41,355 nt of DNA from Dehalococcoidia bacterium (GTDB taxonomy: Bacteria > Chloroflexota > Dehalococcoidia > GIF9 > AB-539-J10): assembly GCA_030602785.1 (NCBI GenBank), contig JAUVZB010000018.1, forward strand, positions 1 to 41,355, written 5' to 3'. The position numbers and the translations under genes were made by a program. Every line of letters begins with the position of its first letter. The first letter of the stretch is position 1. Shown one piece after another: positions 1 through 8,298 of the stretch. The notes beneath the pieces were generated by a model. It had not been told where the DNA came from and did no database searches. It saw only the letters and a program-made list of their open reading frames with translations.

Positions 1-35
1 CACCAACACCTCCACCTGCATCCATCGCCCCCACC

Positions 36-64
36 ACGGGCAGGCGCAGAGGCCTGCCCCTACA
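36..64. repeat. REP-like hairpin ending in CCCCTACA, copy A
   Basis: An 8-bp perfect stem (GGGCAGGC at 38-45, GCCTGCCC at 52-59) with a short GA-rich loop, followed by CCCCTACA-type sequence. The same architecture recurs at 1971-1999 and 15138-15164, with the stem sequence changed but pairing kept. All copies lie between genes. The rest of 1-232 holds no convincing gene. Confidence 0.6.
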
Positions 65-126
65 TTTCGCGCTTCGCGCACCAACCCTGCCCTACGCTGT
101 GTAGCCTCACCGTCAGTGTGTTTATT

Positions 127-152
127 CCGACAGGCTCCTAGGAGCCTGTCGG
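127..152. repeat. 26-bp perfect palindrome
   Basis: Perfect inverted repeat: arm CCGACAGGCTCCT followed directly by its reverse complement, with no loop. It lies in the intergenic space downstream of the HAD phosphatase gene, which is read toward it. It could be a terminator for that gene (no T tract is visible), a mobile-element end or a repeat-family member. The sequence shows only the symmetry. Confidence 0.55.
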
Positions 153-232
153 AGTAATGTTTTGCCTGAAGCTAAATGCCCCCGATTCTTAGGTTGCTCT
201 AGCTTTGACTCAGGGATTACTCGGACACACTC

Positions 233-874
233 CTAGAGGCGGGAGAGTCCGTTCGCGACCTCTCCCAGGTCGTCGAATGGCTCGCAAGGGAGTCCATTCC
301 GCCGGTAGTAGTCGAGGAGGTCGCCTGTGGCGAACACCGTGTGCGCGTGTCGCGACGCAAACGTGTCTGATATTCCGTTGCCGGCATAGAGGACTCTGTA
401 GCCCTGGCTCAGGAACAGGTTGATATAGGCCTCCTTGAAGCCGTCCTGAAGAACCGTTCCATCGGGGCCTACGTACTCGACCTTCACGCCCCCGGGAGCG
501 AAGGCGTTCTTCGCAGCGTGTACCTCGATACCGCTGATGCCCAGCGCCCGCAAGATTGCCTCGATGTAGAACTCAAGGCCGTTGCTCACTATCACGAAGC
601 GGAACCCGCGATATGCACAGCGGTCCAGGAGTTCCCTGAAACCGGGCCTGATGCGCACGTTCTGCTCCAGCGTGTTCAGCAGAACAGACTGATCCACCCT
701 AATCATCGCGAACGCGCGCGTGTTGAAATCGCCAACCGTGATCCTGCCTTCCTTGTATTCCTTGAGTATCGCCCGCCAGTCTCCCTCGGCGTATGCGTCG
801 AGGAGATAGAAGCTGGCGTCCTCTTCGGTAATGGTGCCGTCAAAATCGCACTGGAATAGTGTTTTCATCATCAC
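233..874 (-). CDS. HAD-family phosphatase, MtnX / phosphoserine phosphatase-like
   Basis: A 213-residue cytosolic HAD hydrolase. Motif I is DFDGTI (nucleophile Asp10, acid Asp12), motif II is in IVSNG, and a late GNGISDTFAS stretch supplies the motif III/IV acidic residue. The size and the layout around motif I resemble the MtnX branch (2-hydroxy-3-keto-5-methylthiopentenyl-1-phosphate phosphatase, methionine salvage) and the SerB-like subfamily IB. No other salvage gene is nearby, so the substrate is open. The start is GTG at 874 followed by ATG at 871 and 868; no strong ribosome site separates them. The gene runs the same way as exonuclease III, 63 bp downstream of it. Family confident, substrate not. 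Confidence 0.8.
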   Translation of the reverse strand: MMMKTLFQCDFDGTITEEDASFYLLDAYAEGDWRAILKEYKEGRITVGDFNTRAFAMIRVDQSVLLNTLEQNVRIRPGFRELLDRCAYRGFRFVIVSNGLEFYIEAILRALGISGIEVHAAKNAFAPGGVKVEYVGPDGTVLQDGFKEAYINLFLSQGYRVLYAGNGISDTFASRHAHTVFATGDLLDYYRRNGLPCEPFDDLGEVANGLSRL

Positions 875-937
875 ATGCTTCTGGCCCGTCGTGGAGGTGG
901 GCCGGACGTTGATTGTAGCACGGGTGAAGTCGCGGCC

Positions 938-1711
938 TTACGTGGACAGTGTCAGACTCACGGGGCAATGGTCGGAGCCCATGACGTCGGACAGGATTTC
1001 TGCCCCTGTGACGGAGCCGAGCAGGTTGTCACTCACGAAGAAGTAGTCGAGGCGCCACCCTGTGTTCCTCTCGCGTGCCCTCGTGCGCATGCTCCACCAC
1101 GTGTAGTTGCCGGGGTCCGTGTTGAACAGGCGGAAGGTGTCAGCGAACCCGTGACCTGTGAGGCGGTCCATCCAGGCACGCTCTACGGGCAGGAATCCGG
1201 AGGTCGTCTCGTTCTCCTTCGGATGGGAAAGGTCGATTTCCGTATGGGCCGTGTTGACATCGCCACAGACTATGAGCTTCTCACCTCTCTCTCGCAGGCG
1301 CAGGATGTGCTCAAGGAAAGCATCGTAGAAAGCGAGCTTGTACTGCAGGCGCTCCTCGCTCTTCTTCCCGTTGGGGAAGTACACGTTGAACAGGGTGAAC
1401 CCGGGGTAGGCCGCGACGAGCACGCGCCCCTCGGCATCGAATCTCTCGATGCCGAACCCCTTCGTCACCCGACGTGGCTCCACGCGTGAGAACAGCGCTA
1501 CTCCACTGTAGCCCCTGCGCTCAGGGTGGTCCCAGTAGGCGAAGTAGCCCCCAGGGGGAGAAAGCGCCGGCGGCACCTGCTCCGGGTGCGCCCTGGTCTC
1601 CTGGAGGCACAACACATCGGGAGCCTCCTGTCGGAGCCAGTCGAGAAAGCCCTTTTTCTCCACGGCCCGTATGCCGTTGACGTTCCAGCTCAGCAGTCTG
1701 ACGGTGCTCAT
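938..1711 (-). CDS. xth: Exodeoxyribonuclease III (AP endonuclease family)
   Basis: 257 residues, the usual length of the Xth/ExoA family. It cleaves DNA 5' of abasic sites and degrades 3' ends of duplex DNA in base-excision repair. Visible family blocks in order: [10 protein letters not shown] (metal/active-site Asn10), CLQET (metal-binding Glu38), [16 protein letters not shown] (catalytic Asp and Asn), DYFFVSD, and the terminal SDHCPV with catalytic His248. All key residues are present, so the enzyme should be active. The start ATG at 1711 begins the family's usual N terminus; the ribosome site is weak. It may be co-transcribed with the HAD gene downstream. Confidence 0.95.
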   Translation of the reverse strand: MSTVRLLSWNVNGIRAVEKKGFLDWLRQEAPDVLCLQETRAHPEQVPPALSPPGGYFAYWDHPERRGYSGVALFSRVEPRRVTKGFGIERFDAEGRVLVAAYPGFTLFNVYFPNGKKSEERLQYKLAFYDAFLEHILRLRERGEKLIVCGDVNTAHTEIDLSHPKENETTSGFLPVERAWMDRLTGHGFADTFRLFNTDPGNYTWWSMRTRARERNTGWRLDYFFVSDNLLGSVTGAEILSDVMGSDHCPVSLTLST

Positions 1712-1970
1712 ATCTTGTTTGTAGAGTAGCAGCTTAAAGCAGACGTCTCAACGCCTGGCTGCGGGAGTGTAGACGGTCTACGATTCTGTCAGTCCGTGGT
1801 GTTGTGGGTTGTCGGTTGGGGGGGGGGGCAGTTCTCTGTAAGGGCGATGCATGCGTCGCCCGCCGGGCAGTGATTCCTCCAGGGTTGTGGTGAATTCTCG
1901 ACCGTTGTGTCACGACCAAGCGACGGGCCAGGCATGCCAGTCCCCTACGTCTGGAACCACCACTCCTCTC

Positions 1971-1999
1971 ACGGGCGGACACAGAGGTCCGCCCCTACA
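1971..1999. repeat. REP-like hairpin ending in CCCCTACA, copy B
   Basis: Stem GGGCGGAC (1973-1980) pairs with GTCCGCCC (1987-1994) around the loop ACAGAG, followed by CCCCTACA. It has the same layout as copy A with compensating stem changes. A degenerate relative (GACGGGCCAGGCATGCC then CCCCTAC) sits 50 bp upstream at about 1922-1946. Confidence 0.6.
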
Positions 2000-2100
2000 G
2001 CAGACTGCACTCCTATCCGCGGGCACGTGCAACGTACTCTGCAATGATTGGACTCGTGGTCTCCCGCCTCTTCCTCCCCTTCCTGTTCAACCTCACCAAC

Positions 2101-2146
2101 TCCTGCATGCGGACGTTTTCGCTCAACAGTCAGGGGCGGACAGAAC
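2101..2146 (+). repeat. 46-bp dispersed repeat, copy 1
   Basis: Matches the reverse complement of 14982-15027 at 43 of 46 positions. The two copies lie about 12.9 kb apart in opposite orientation, both in gene-free regions that also carry REP-like hairpins. It contains the core GGACGTTTTCGCT followed by CAGTCAGGGGCGGACAG. No coding sense is conserved. Confidence 0.7.
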
Positions 2147-2233
2147 AGTGGACCGCTAACACGCAGGAGCGGGCCACTTGAAACCTGAATGTGAATGCAG
2201 CAGAATGACGGTGAGATTGGAGGTATGCAGGTC

Positions 2234-2866
2234 ATGGTGAGAGTGCTTGTTGCGGATGATCACGCGGTCGTGCGCCAGGGGCTGAAGCAGATACTCGCGG
2301 ACACGTTTGGCATGAAGGTCGTGGCGGAAGCCGCGGATGGGGCGGCAGTGCTTGAGAGGCTGCGTGGTGGAGGGGTGGACATCGTCGTCCTTGACCTCTC
2401 CATGCCCGGGATGAGCGGCGTCGAGGTCATCAAACAGATACGGCGTGAGTATCCCTCGGTCTACATTCTTGTGCTCAGCATACATTCCGAAGACCAGTAT
2501 GCCGTCCGCGTGATGAGGGCAGGCGCCTCCGGATATCTGACGAAGGAGAGCGCCCCCGGTGAACTTGTTGCCGCGTTGCGCCGCGTAGCTGATGGACACA
2601 AGTATGTGAGCGGCTCTCTTGCGGAGAAGCTTGCGATGGGCCTTGAGAGAGGCGCTGACAGAGAGCCCCACGAGACTCTCTCGGACCGCGAATACGAAGT
2701 CCTGCGCCGCCTTGCCGCGGGACAGACTGTTGGGCAGATTGCGGCCGAATTGGTGCTCAGCCCAAAGACCGTCAGTACCTTCCGGTCACGCCTGATGCGT
2801 AAGATGCACATGCACAACAACGCTGAGGTCATACGCTACGCCATCACGCATGGATTGTTTGACTGA
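2234..2866 (+). CDS. NarL/FixJ-family two-component response regulator
   Basis: 210 residues. An N-terminal receiver domain has the acidic pair Asp8/Asp9 and phosphoacceptor Asp54 (VVLDLSMPG), followed by a C-terminal LuxR-type helix-turn-helix (from LSDREYEVLRRLAAG to SPKTVSTFRSR). It should bind DNA on phosphorylation by a partner histidine kinase; none is adjacent. Start: a perfect GGAGGT at 2219-2224 stands 9 bases before the ATG at 2234, which gives the family N terminus MVRVLVADDH. The in-frame ATGs at 2195 and 2225 are poorly placed. It is first in a + strand block leading into HD-GYP and PilT genes, so its targets may include motility or signalling genes (inference). Confidence 0.93.
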   Translation: MVRVLVADDHAVVRQGLKQILADTFGMKVVAEAADGAAVLERLRGGGVDIVVLDLSMPGMSGVEVIKQIRREYPSVYILVLSIHSEDQYAVRVMRAGASGYLTKESAPGELVAALRRVADGHKYVSGSLAEKLAMGLERGADREPHETLSDREYEVLRRLAAGQTVGQIAAELVLSPKTVSTFRSRLMRKMHMHNNAEVIRYAITHGLFD

Positions 2867-3017
2867 GGCAATGTAGGACAAATGCCTGCAGAAAGAGCCG
2901 CACAATGCCTACACGAAGTTGAGGGCACGGCTGATGGTGGGTTCTGTCCGACGCGAACATAATTATGATGAACACGTGCTTGATAGAGGTGCGCGCAGTG
3001 GGTAGGGGGCGAGAGAG

Positions 3018-3392
3018 ATGAAGGTATTCGTTGTCGATGACTCTGCGTTGGTGAGGGAGCGGCTGGTGTCGCTCCTGTCGGAGGTGGAGGGGGTGGAAGT
3101 GGTGGGCTCAGCCGAGAGTGCGGAGGAAGGAATAGAGGGTATTTCCAGGAGCAAGCCTGATGTCGCCGTACTCGACATCCGGATGCCTGCCGGCAACGGG
3201 ATAGCGATACTGGAGAGGATCAAGCGACACGGCAGTTCTCCCACGGTCATCATGTTGACCAACTATCCCTATCCGCAGTACCGGAAGAAGTGCATGGAGG
3301 CAGGGGCGGACTACTTCTTCGACAAGTCGGGCGAGTTCCACAAGGTGACGGACGTGATCGAGCGCATGGTGGCGAAAGAAGCTACGGGCTGA
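3018..3392 (+). CDS. Single-domain CheY-like response regulator
   Basis: 124 residues consisting only of a receiver domain: Asp7/Asp8, phosphoacceptor Asp53 (VLDIRMP), conserved Thr81 (IMLTN) and Lys103 (FDKSGEF). There is no output domain, so it probably works by protein-protein contact, like CheY or a phosphorelay intermediate. The start ATG at 3018 follows a purine-rich stretch. It ends 80 bp before the large PAS/HD-GYP protein on the same strand, making that protein or an unlinked kinase the likely partner. Family certain, pathway inferred. Confidence 0.92.
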   Translation: MKVFVVDDSALVRERLVSLLSEVEGVEVVGSAESAEEGIEGISRSKPDVAVLDIRMPAGNGIAILERIKRHGSSPTVIMLTNYPYPQYRKKCMEAGADYFFDKSGEFHKVTDVIERMVAKEATG

Positions 3393-3472
3393 GTAGGGGG
3401 TGTGGTAGTGGTGGAGGAAGGGAGGGGGCGATGGAGGAGATTGACGGGCCGAAGGAACGAGGTTCTTGAACG

Positions 3473-6400
3473 ATGTGGCACAATCGCGAGGGAGCGATTG
3501 ACTCTCGGCTCGCATGGGGCGCGCCGGATGAGGTTCGGCTGCCCGTGCATGGCATCACGCTGGAAGGCCGTTTCCTCTACGTAAACGATTCCGCGTGCGC
3601 CAGCCTCGGCTACACGCGTGACGAGTTGTTGCGGATGACGGTCGCAGATGTCGACCCGGACTGTCCGTCCGGCACCCGGCAAGCCCACTGGGACAGGCTG
3701 AAGAAACACCGGACACAGAGCTTCCAGTCCCGGCATCGTCGCAAGGACGGGACGACGTTCCCCGTGGAGATAGCCGGCTCCTATGTCAAGTCCGGGGGGC
3801 AGGAGCTTGAGTTCGTCCTGGTGCGCGACGTGACTATGCAGGAGCGCGCTCATCAGGTCCTGAAGGACAGTGAGGACAGATTCCGCTCACTCTTCGAGTT
3901 CTCCGTAGATGCGATATCTCTAGTGGGACCGACTGGCCGTTTCCTCGAGGTGAACCATGCGTGGCTCGACCTCTTCGGCTACTCCCGCGATGAGCTTCCG
4001 GGCATCAGTGTGGTTGAGCTGTACGCGAAGCTGGAGGAGCGCGAGGACTTCCTGCGCAGGATAGCCGAGACCGGACTGGTTGAAGACGAGGTGCGTTTCA
4101 AGAAGAAGGATGGCACCGCAATGGACTGCCATCGGACCACGGTGGCGCGGAGGGATGCGGATGGGAATGCCGTTGCCTATCAGAGCCTCATCCGCGACGT
4201 CACCGAGCAGAAGCGCACTCAGGAGGAACTGCGCAGTAGCGAGGAGCGCTACCGCCTGGTTGCAGACAACACGCTGGACGTCATCTGGAGCATGGGGCTG
4301 GACCTGGTTTTCACCTACGTGAATCCCTCCATCTACCAGACGGCCGGATACACGCCGGAGGAGTGGGTCGGAAGCTCACTTGCCGACCACTGTACTGCCG
4401 AGCACTTGCAGCAGATGAAGGACGTCATCGGTCATTCGTTTGCCAACCCGCAGGTCCACCCGGGGATCGTTTTCGAGACCGTGATGCGTCACAAGAATGG
4501 CGATAGTCTTCCGGTTGAGATACACGGCAGAGTCGTGCTGGATGGCGAGGGCAGACCTGTGGGGCTTCAAGGGACGACGATTGACATCGCCGAGCGGAAG
4601 CGGGCCGAGGAGGCCCTTCGGGAAAGCGAGGAGAGGCACAGGGCAGCGTTCGAAAACAGCGGGACCGCGACGGTGATGTTTGAGGAGAACGGGATTGTGT
4701 CACTCATGAATCGCTGGACGGAGGAGCTCCTCGGGTACACGAGGGAGGAAATCGAAGGCCGGAGAAGCTGGGGGGAGTTCGTCGCACCTGAAGAACTGGA
4801 GCGTCTGCAGGACTACGACAGGAGAAGACGGCTTGGATTGAATACCCCGGCGGAGTACGAGACAAGGCTTGTTCACAAGTCGGGTGAGCACAGGCAAGTC
4901 TTCGTCAGCGCCTCGGTTGTTCCCGGTAGCAGTCGGACCATCGTGTCGATGGTCGACCTCACCGAACGGCGACGAATGGAACTGGAGGTGAGGCGTCAGC
5001 GGGAGCACTTCAGGGCTCTCTTCGCCAACTCGCCGGAAGGCATTGTCTCGGCTGACCTCAAGGGCGCGGTCATCGATGTGAACCCCGCTTTTGAGAGGTT
5101 GTTTGGCTACCGGCGTGAAGACGTGGTCGGTAGGAAGACGGACGACCTCATAGTGCCGAAAGGTCTTGAGAAGGAAGCCAGGGAGGCGACGCGCAGGACA
5201 CTGCGCGGTAGCGTCTCCATCCTCGAGACGATGAGAAGACGGGCCGATGGAAGCGCATTCCCGGTCTCTATCCTGGGGGCAGGCGTCATTATTGACGGCA
5301 AGAAGACCGGCGGATTTGCCATCTACCGTGACATGACTGCGTATCGAAACGCACAGAACCGTCTCCAGGAATCGTTCATTGACCTTGCGGAGACGATGGC
5401 GAGCTCGATGGAAAGCCTCGATCCCTACACCTCAGGCCACCAGCGGCGCGTGGCCCGCCTTGCGGACCTCGTGGGCCGGGAGCTTGGCATGGACGAAGAC
5501 CGGCTGCAGGGCCTCTACATTGGTGCGCTCCTCCACGACATAGGCAAGCTAAGCGTGCCGAGCACGATTCTTACCAAGCCGGGGAGGCTTACCGAACAGG
5601 AATGGAACATCATCAGGTCGCATCCTCGCAGGGGGTATGACATCCTGAAAGAGGCGAACCTGCCATGGCCGGTGGCCGAGATGGCCCTGAGGCATCACGA
5701 GCGCCTGGACGGCAGCGGCTACCCGGACGGGATGAAGGGCCCCGAGCTCAGTCTGGAGGTGAGAATCCTCGGCGTGTGTGACGTCGCCGAAGCGATGGGT
5801 TCCGACCGGCCATACCGGCCCGCTCGGCCGGTGCAGGAAGTCATACAGGAGCTCAGGACCGGCAGCGGCCGGAGATACGACCCGCAGGTCGTCGAGGCGA
5901 CACTCAAGGTAGTTGAGAGCGGTGCGTTCCCTCTTGGCGAAGGCTATGGTGGTGCTGGTGGGGGCGTACCAGGAGAAGAGAGGCGGACATCGTACGTGGG
6001 GCCTGTCGGCGCCGATGACACTATGGAGGTGGAGCGGACTGCAGAGACCGGCGGCCCTGCCCCGGAGCGTGAGCCAGCGGGCGGAAAGCGACTGGAAGAG
6101 CAACCATGGGAGGAGTTTCTCAATCTGGCGGAGACACTCTCGCGCGCTATGGCTTCGCGTGACCCGAGCACCACCAATCACCAGAGACGTGTGGCGGACC
6201 TTGTCGTGCAGGAGGGCTCTCGTTTGGGACTGTCCGCCGAGCGTCTGTGGGATCTGAGGCTGGGAGGACTCCTCCATGACGTGGGCAAGATTGCTGTGCC
6301 CGAGCTCATCCTCACCAGGCCCGGCAAACTGAGTGAGGAGGAGATGGAACTCGTGCGGAGGCATCCTCAGGAGGGCTACGAGATACTGCGCGACGCCGGA

Positions 6401-6685
6401 CTTCCTCCTGTCGTGCCGCTGATGGCGCTGCATCATCACGAGCTGCTCGACGGCTCGGGGTATCCGCACGGACTCACGGGCGACTCGCTGGCCATGGAAG
6501 ACCGGATACTCATCGTCTGCAACGTCGTGGAAGCGATGGGGGCGAACAGGCCTTACAGGCGTGGTCTGGGGAAGAAGGAAGTGATTGCCGAGATTGTCGC
6601 CGGGCGAGGCACCCGGTACGAGCCGGCCGTCGTGGACTGCGTCCTGGGGATGCTTGAGTCGGGCGAGTTCGTTCTGGGGGAGTAG
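3473..6685 (+). CDS. Multi-PAS sensor with two tandem HD-GYP domains (predicted c-di-GMP phosphodiesterase)
   Basis: 1070 residues, no membrane segment, so a cytosolic sensor. Five PAS domains at roughly 10-130, 132-254, 255-382, 383-505 and 510-630, each closing with the usual D(V/M/I)T-type end. Then HD-GYP 1 (about 635-815: HD at 688-689, HHERLDGSGYP with GSGYP at 747-751, Asp770 in VCDVAEAM), a Gly/Pro-rich linker, and HD-GYP 2 (about 875-1070: HD at 935-936, GSGYP at 994-998). HD-GYP proteins hydrolyse c-di-GMP. In domain 2 the conserved Asp equivalent to Asp770 is Asn1017 (VCNVVEAM), so this copy may be impaired or regulatory. The first PAS has a weak N-terminal edge; the ATG at 3473 is the only start in frame nearby. 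It is followed 71 bp later by pilT. Confidence 0.9.
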   Translation: MWHNREGAIDSRLAWGAPDEVRLPVHGITLEGRFLYVNDSACASLGYTRDELLRMTVADVDPDCPSGTRQAHWDRLKKHRTQSFQSRHRRKDGTTFPVEIAGSYVKSGGQELEFVLVRDVTMQERAHQVLKDSEDRFRSLFEFSVDAISLVGPTGRFLEVNHAWLDLFGYSRDELPGISVVELYAKLEEREDFLRRIAETGLVEDEVRFKKKDGTAMDCHRTTVARRDADGNAVAYQSLIRDVTEQKRTQEELRSSEERYRLVADNTLDVIWSMGLDLVFTYVNPSIYQTAGYTPEEWVGSSLADHCTAEHLQQMKDVIGHSFANPQVHPGIVFETVMRHKNGDSLPVEIHGRVVLDGEGRPVGLQGTTIDIAERKRAEEALRESEERHRAAFENSGTATVMFEENGIVSLMNRWTEELLGYTREEIEGRRSWGEFVAPEELERLQDYDRRRRLGLNTPAEYETRLVHKSGEHRQVFVSASVVPGSSRTIVSMVDLTERRRMELEVRRQREHFRALFANSPEGIVSADLKGAVIDVNPAFERLFGYRREDVVGRKTDDLIVPKGLEKEAREATRRTLRGSVSILETMRRRADGSAFPVSILGAGVIIDGKKTGGFAIYRDMTAYRNAQNRLQESFIDLAETMASSMESLDPYTSGHQRRVARLADLVGRELGMDEDRLQGLYIGALLHDIGKLSVPSTILTKPGRLTEQEWNIIRSHPRRGYDILKEANLPWPVAEMALRHHERLDGSGYPDGMKGPELSLEVRILGVCDVAEAMGSDRPYRPARPVQEVIQELRTGSGRRYDPQVVEATLKVVESGAFPLGEGYGGAGGGVPGEERRTSYVGPVGADDTMEVERTAETGGPAPEREPAGGKRLEEQPWEEFLNLAETLSRAMASRDPSTTNHQRRVADLVVQEGSRLGLSAERLWDLRLGGLLHDVGKIAVPELILTRPGKLSEEEMELVRRHPQEGYEILRDAGLPPVVPLMALHHHELLDGSGYPHGLTGDSLAMEDRILIVCNVVEAMGANRPYRRGLGKKEVIAEIVAGRGTRYEPAVVDCVLGMLESGEFVLGE

Positions 6686-6756
6686 TCCGCGTTTACAGGC
6701 GCAGCGGCTTCGGCTACCATTAGGCTGCGATGACGGAGAGTCAGGGAGGGCGGCAG

Positions 6757-7818
6757 ATGAATGTGAAGGAACTACTGCGCCTGATGGCGGAAAGGGATGC
6801 ATCGGACCTGCACCTTCGTGTGCCTGCGCCGCCCATGCTCCGGGTTGATGGGGAGCTGGTCGCAAGCGACGGCCTGCCACGAATGGGCCCCGCGGACATA
6901 GAGGAAGCGTTCCGGCAGATTACGAGTGAATCGCAGCGCGAGCGCTTCTACGATGAACTGGAACTTGACTTCGCGTACAGCGTGCCCGGCCTGGCGCGTT
7001 TCCGCGTAAACGTGATGCTGCAGCGTGGAACGATGAGCATCGCCTTTCGCCGCATACCGTTTACGATTCCAACCATCGGGGAGTTCGGCCTGCCCGACGT
7101 GTGCAAGACTCTCATCATGAAGCCTCGGGGGCTCGTTCTTGTGACCGGTCCCACCGGCAGTGGCAAGAGCACGACTCTCGCTGCCATGATTGACTACCTC
7201 AACGAGCTCGAAGCGCGGAATGTCATCACCATTGAAGACCCGGTCGAGTTCCTGCACCACAACAAGAAATGCCTCATCGCCCAGCGGGACCTGGGCGATG
7301 ACACCAAGTCGTTTGCAAACGCTTTGAAACACGCACTGCGTCACGACCCTGATGTCATTCTCGTGGGCGAGATGCGCGACCTCGAGACCATATCAACGGC
7401 GATAACGGCCGCCGAGACGGGACACCTGGTCATGGGCACGCTGCATACGGTTGACGCGGTCCAGACTGTCGACCGCATCATCGACTCCTTCCCTCCCGAG
7501 CACCAGCACCAGATACGTCTACAGCTTTCGCAGGTCATCGAAGGGGTGATCTCACAGACTCTCGTGCCGCGGGCAGGTGGCAAGGGCCGTGTGGGCGTAT
7601 TCGAGATACTCCTTGCGAACGGAGCCGTCAGGAACCTCATCAGGACGAACAAGACATACGAGCTGCCAAGCGTGCTGCAATTGGGCAACAAGGCGGGCAT
7701 GCAGACGCTCAACCAAGCGCTCGCGCACCTGGTGAACACGCGGGTGATTACTGCAGAGGAAGCCGTGAGGAAGAGCAGCGACCCGGAGCAGCTGCAGCGG
7801 CTTGTCCACGGGTACTGA
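6757..7818 (+). CDS. pilT: Type IV pilus retraction ATPase, PilT family
   Basis: 353 residues, typical of PilT, a hexameric cytoplasmic ATPase that powers pilin disassembly and pilus retraction. Visible blocks: an N-terminal ASDLHLRV segment, Walker A GPTGSGKST (131-139), an Asp-box near EDPVEF, Walker B (ILVGEMRD), and a His-box with GHLVMGTLHT. Start: GGAGGG at 6745-6750 is 6 bases before the ATG at 6757 (MNVKELLRLM), the family's usual start; the in-frame ATG at 6730 lacks such a site. It overlaps the next gene by one base (TGATG). No pilB, pilC or pilin gene is in the window, so the rest of the machine must be elsewhere. Confidence 0.94.
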   Translation: MNVKELLRLMAERDASDLHLRVPAPPMLRVDGELVASDGLPRMGPADIEEAFRQITSESQRERFYDELELDFAYSVPGLARFRVNVMLQRGTMSIAFRRIPFTIPTIGEFGLPDVCKTLIMKPRGLVLVTGPTGSGKSTTLAAMIDYLNELEARNVITIEDPVEFLHHNKKCLIAQRDLGDDTKSFANALKHALRHDPDVILVGEMRDLETISTAITAAETGHLVMGTLHTVDAVQTVDRIIDSFPPEHQHQIRLQLSQVIEGVISQTLVPRAGGKGRVGVFEILLANGAVRNLIRTNKTYELPSVLQLGNKAGMQTLNQALAHLVNTRVITAEEAVRKSSDPEQLQRLVHGY

Positions 7819-8294
7819 TGGGCTCCGACGTTGCCTTCTATCAGATTGTCCTGCTGTGGGTTGGCAGGACGGCTCTCCTGGCGTTCATAGCCTCGCTCCT
7901 TGGCTGGCTGGGTATCATGGTTCTCGATGCCCTCACGCCTGGCATCCGTCAGCGTCAGCGCATCGGCGAGCATCCCGTGGCTGTCGGCCTCTTTGTGGGC
8001 GGATTCATGATAATGATCGGCCTGGTTATCCATGGCGTGGTCACCGGGCCCGTTCTTATCGGCGCGGGAGTGTTGCGGAGTCTTGTGGATCCGGCGCGGC
8101 TCAGCCTCATCGCCGTGAGCTTCTTCGTGAGCCTGCTCCTGGGGATACTCCTGCTCCATATAGTCGACAGGCTCACCCCGCGCATACGTTTCTGTTCCGT
8201 TGACGCGGATCCGATTGCTGTGGGGATATACGTCTTCGGATACCTTGTGTTCTTCGGGCTCATACTCCATGGCGCACTCAGCATGCCGCTGTAG
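7818..8294 (+). CDS. DUF350-like four-helix membrane protein
   Basis: 158 residues with about four hydrophobic segments arranged as an internal repeat. Each half has a helix ending in D(A/R)LTP(G/R)IR, a short polar loop and AVG(L/I) leading into a second helix with G(L)(V/I)(I/L)HG. This two-fold pattern is that of DUF350 (YjfL-like) inner-membrane proteins, whose function is not settled. It is translationally coupled to pilT by a one-base overlap and followed 4 bp later by the transglutaminase-fold gene, so the three probably form one transcript. The family call rests on the repeat pattern. Confidence 0.7.
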   Translation: MGSDVAFYQIVLLWVGRTALLAFIASLLGWLGIMVLDALTPGIRQRQRIGEHPVAVGLFVGGFMIMIGLVIHGVVTGPVLIGAGVLRSLVDPARLSLIAVSFFVSLLLGILLLHIVDRLTPRIRFCSVDADPIAVGIYVFGYLVFFGLILHGALSMPL

Positions 8295-8298
8295 ACCT

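Larger units (their letters stand above)
1712..2233. other. Gene-free intergenic repeat field
   Basis: About 520 bp between divergent genes without a credible reading frame. It holds an 11-G run (1818-1828), a degenerate REP-like copy (about 1922-1946), a full REP-like hairpin (1971-1999) and one end of a 46-bp dispersed repeat (2101-2146). The promoter for the downstream regulator should lie here, but I could not assign convincing -35/-10 boxes. Confidence 0.6.

Noticed and set aside
5549-6880. 443-codon open frame on the minus strand
   Set aside because: It lies antisense to the HD-GYP domains, whose motifs are unmistakable; its composition is that of a shadow frame in GC-rich DNA.
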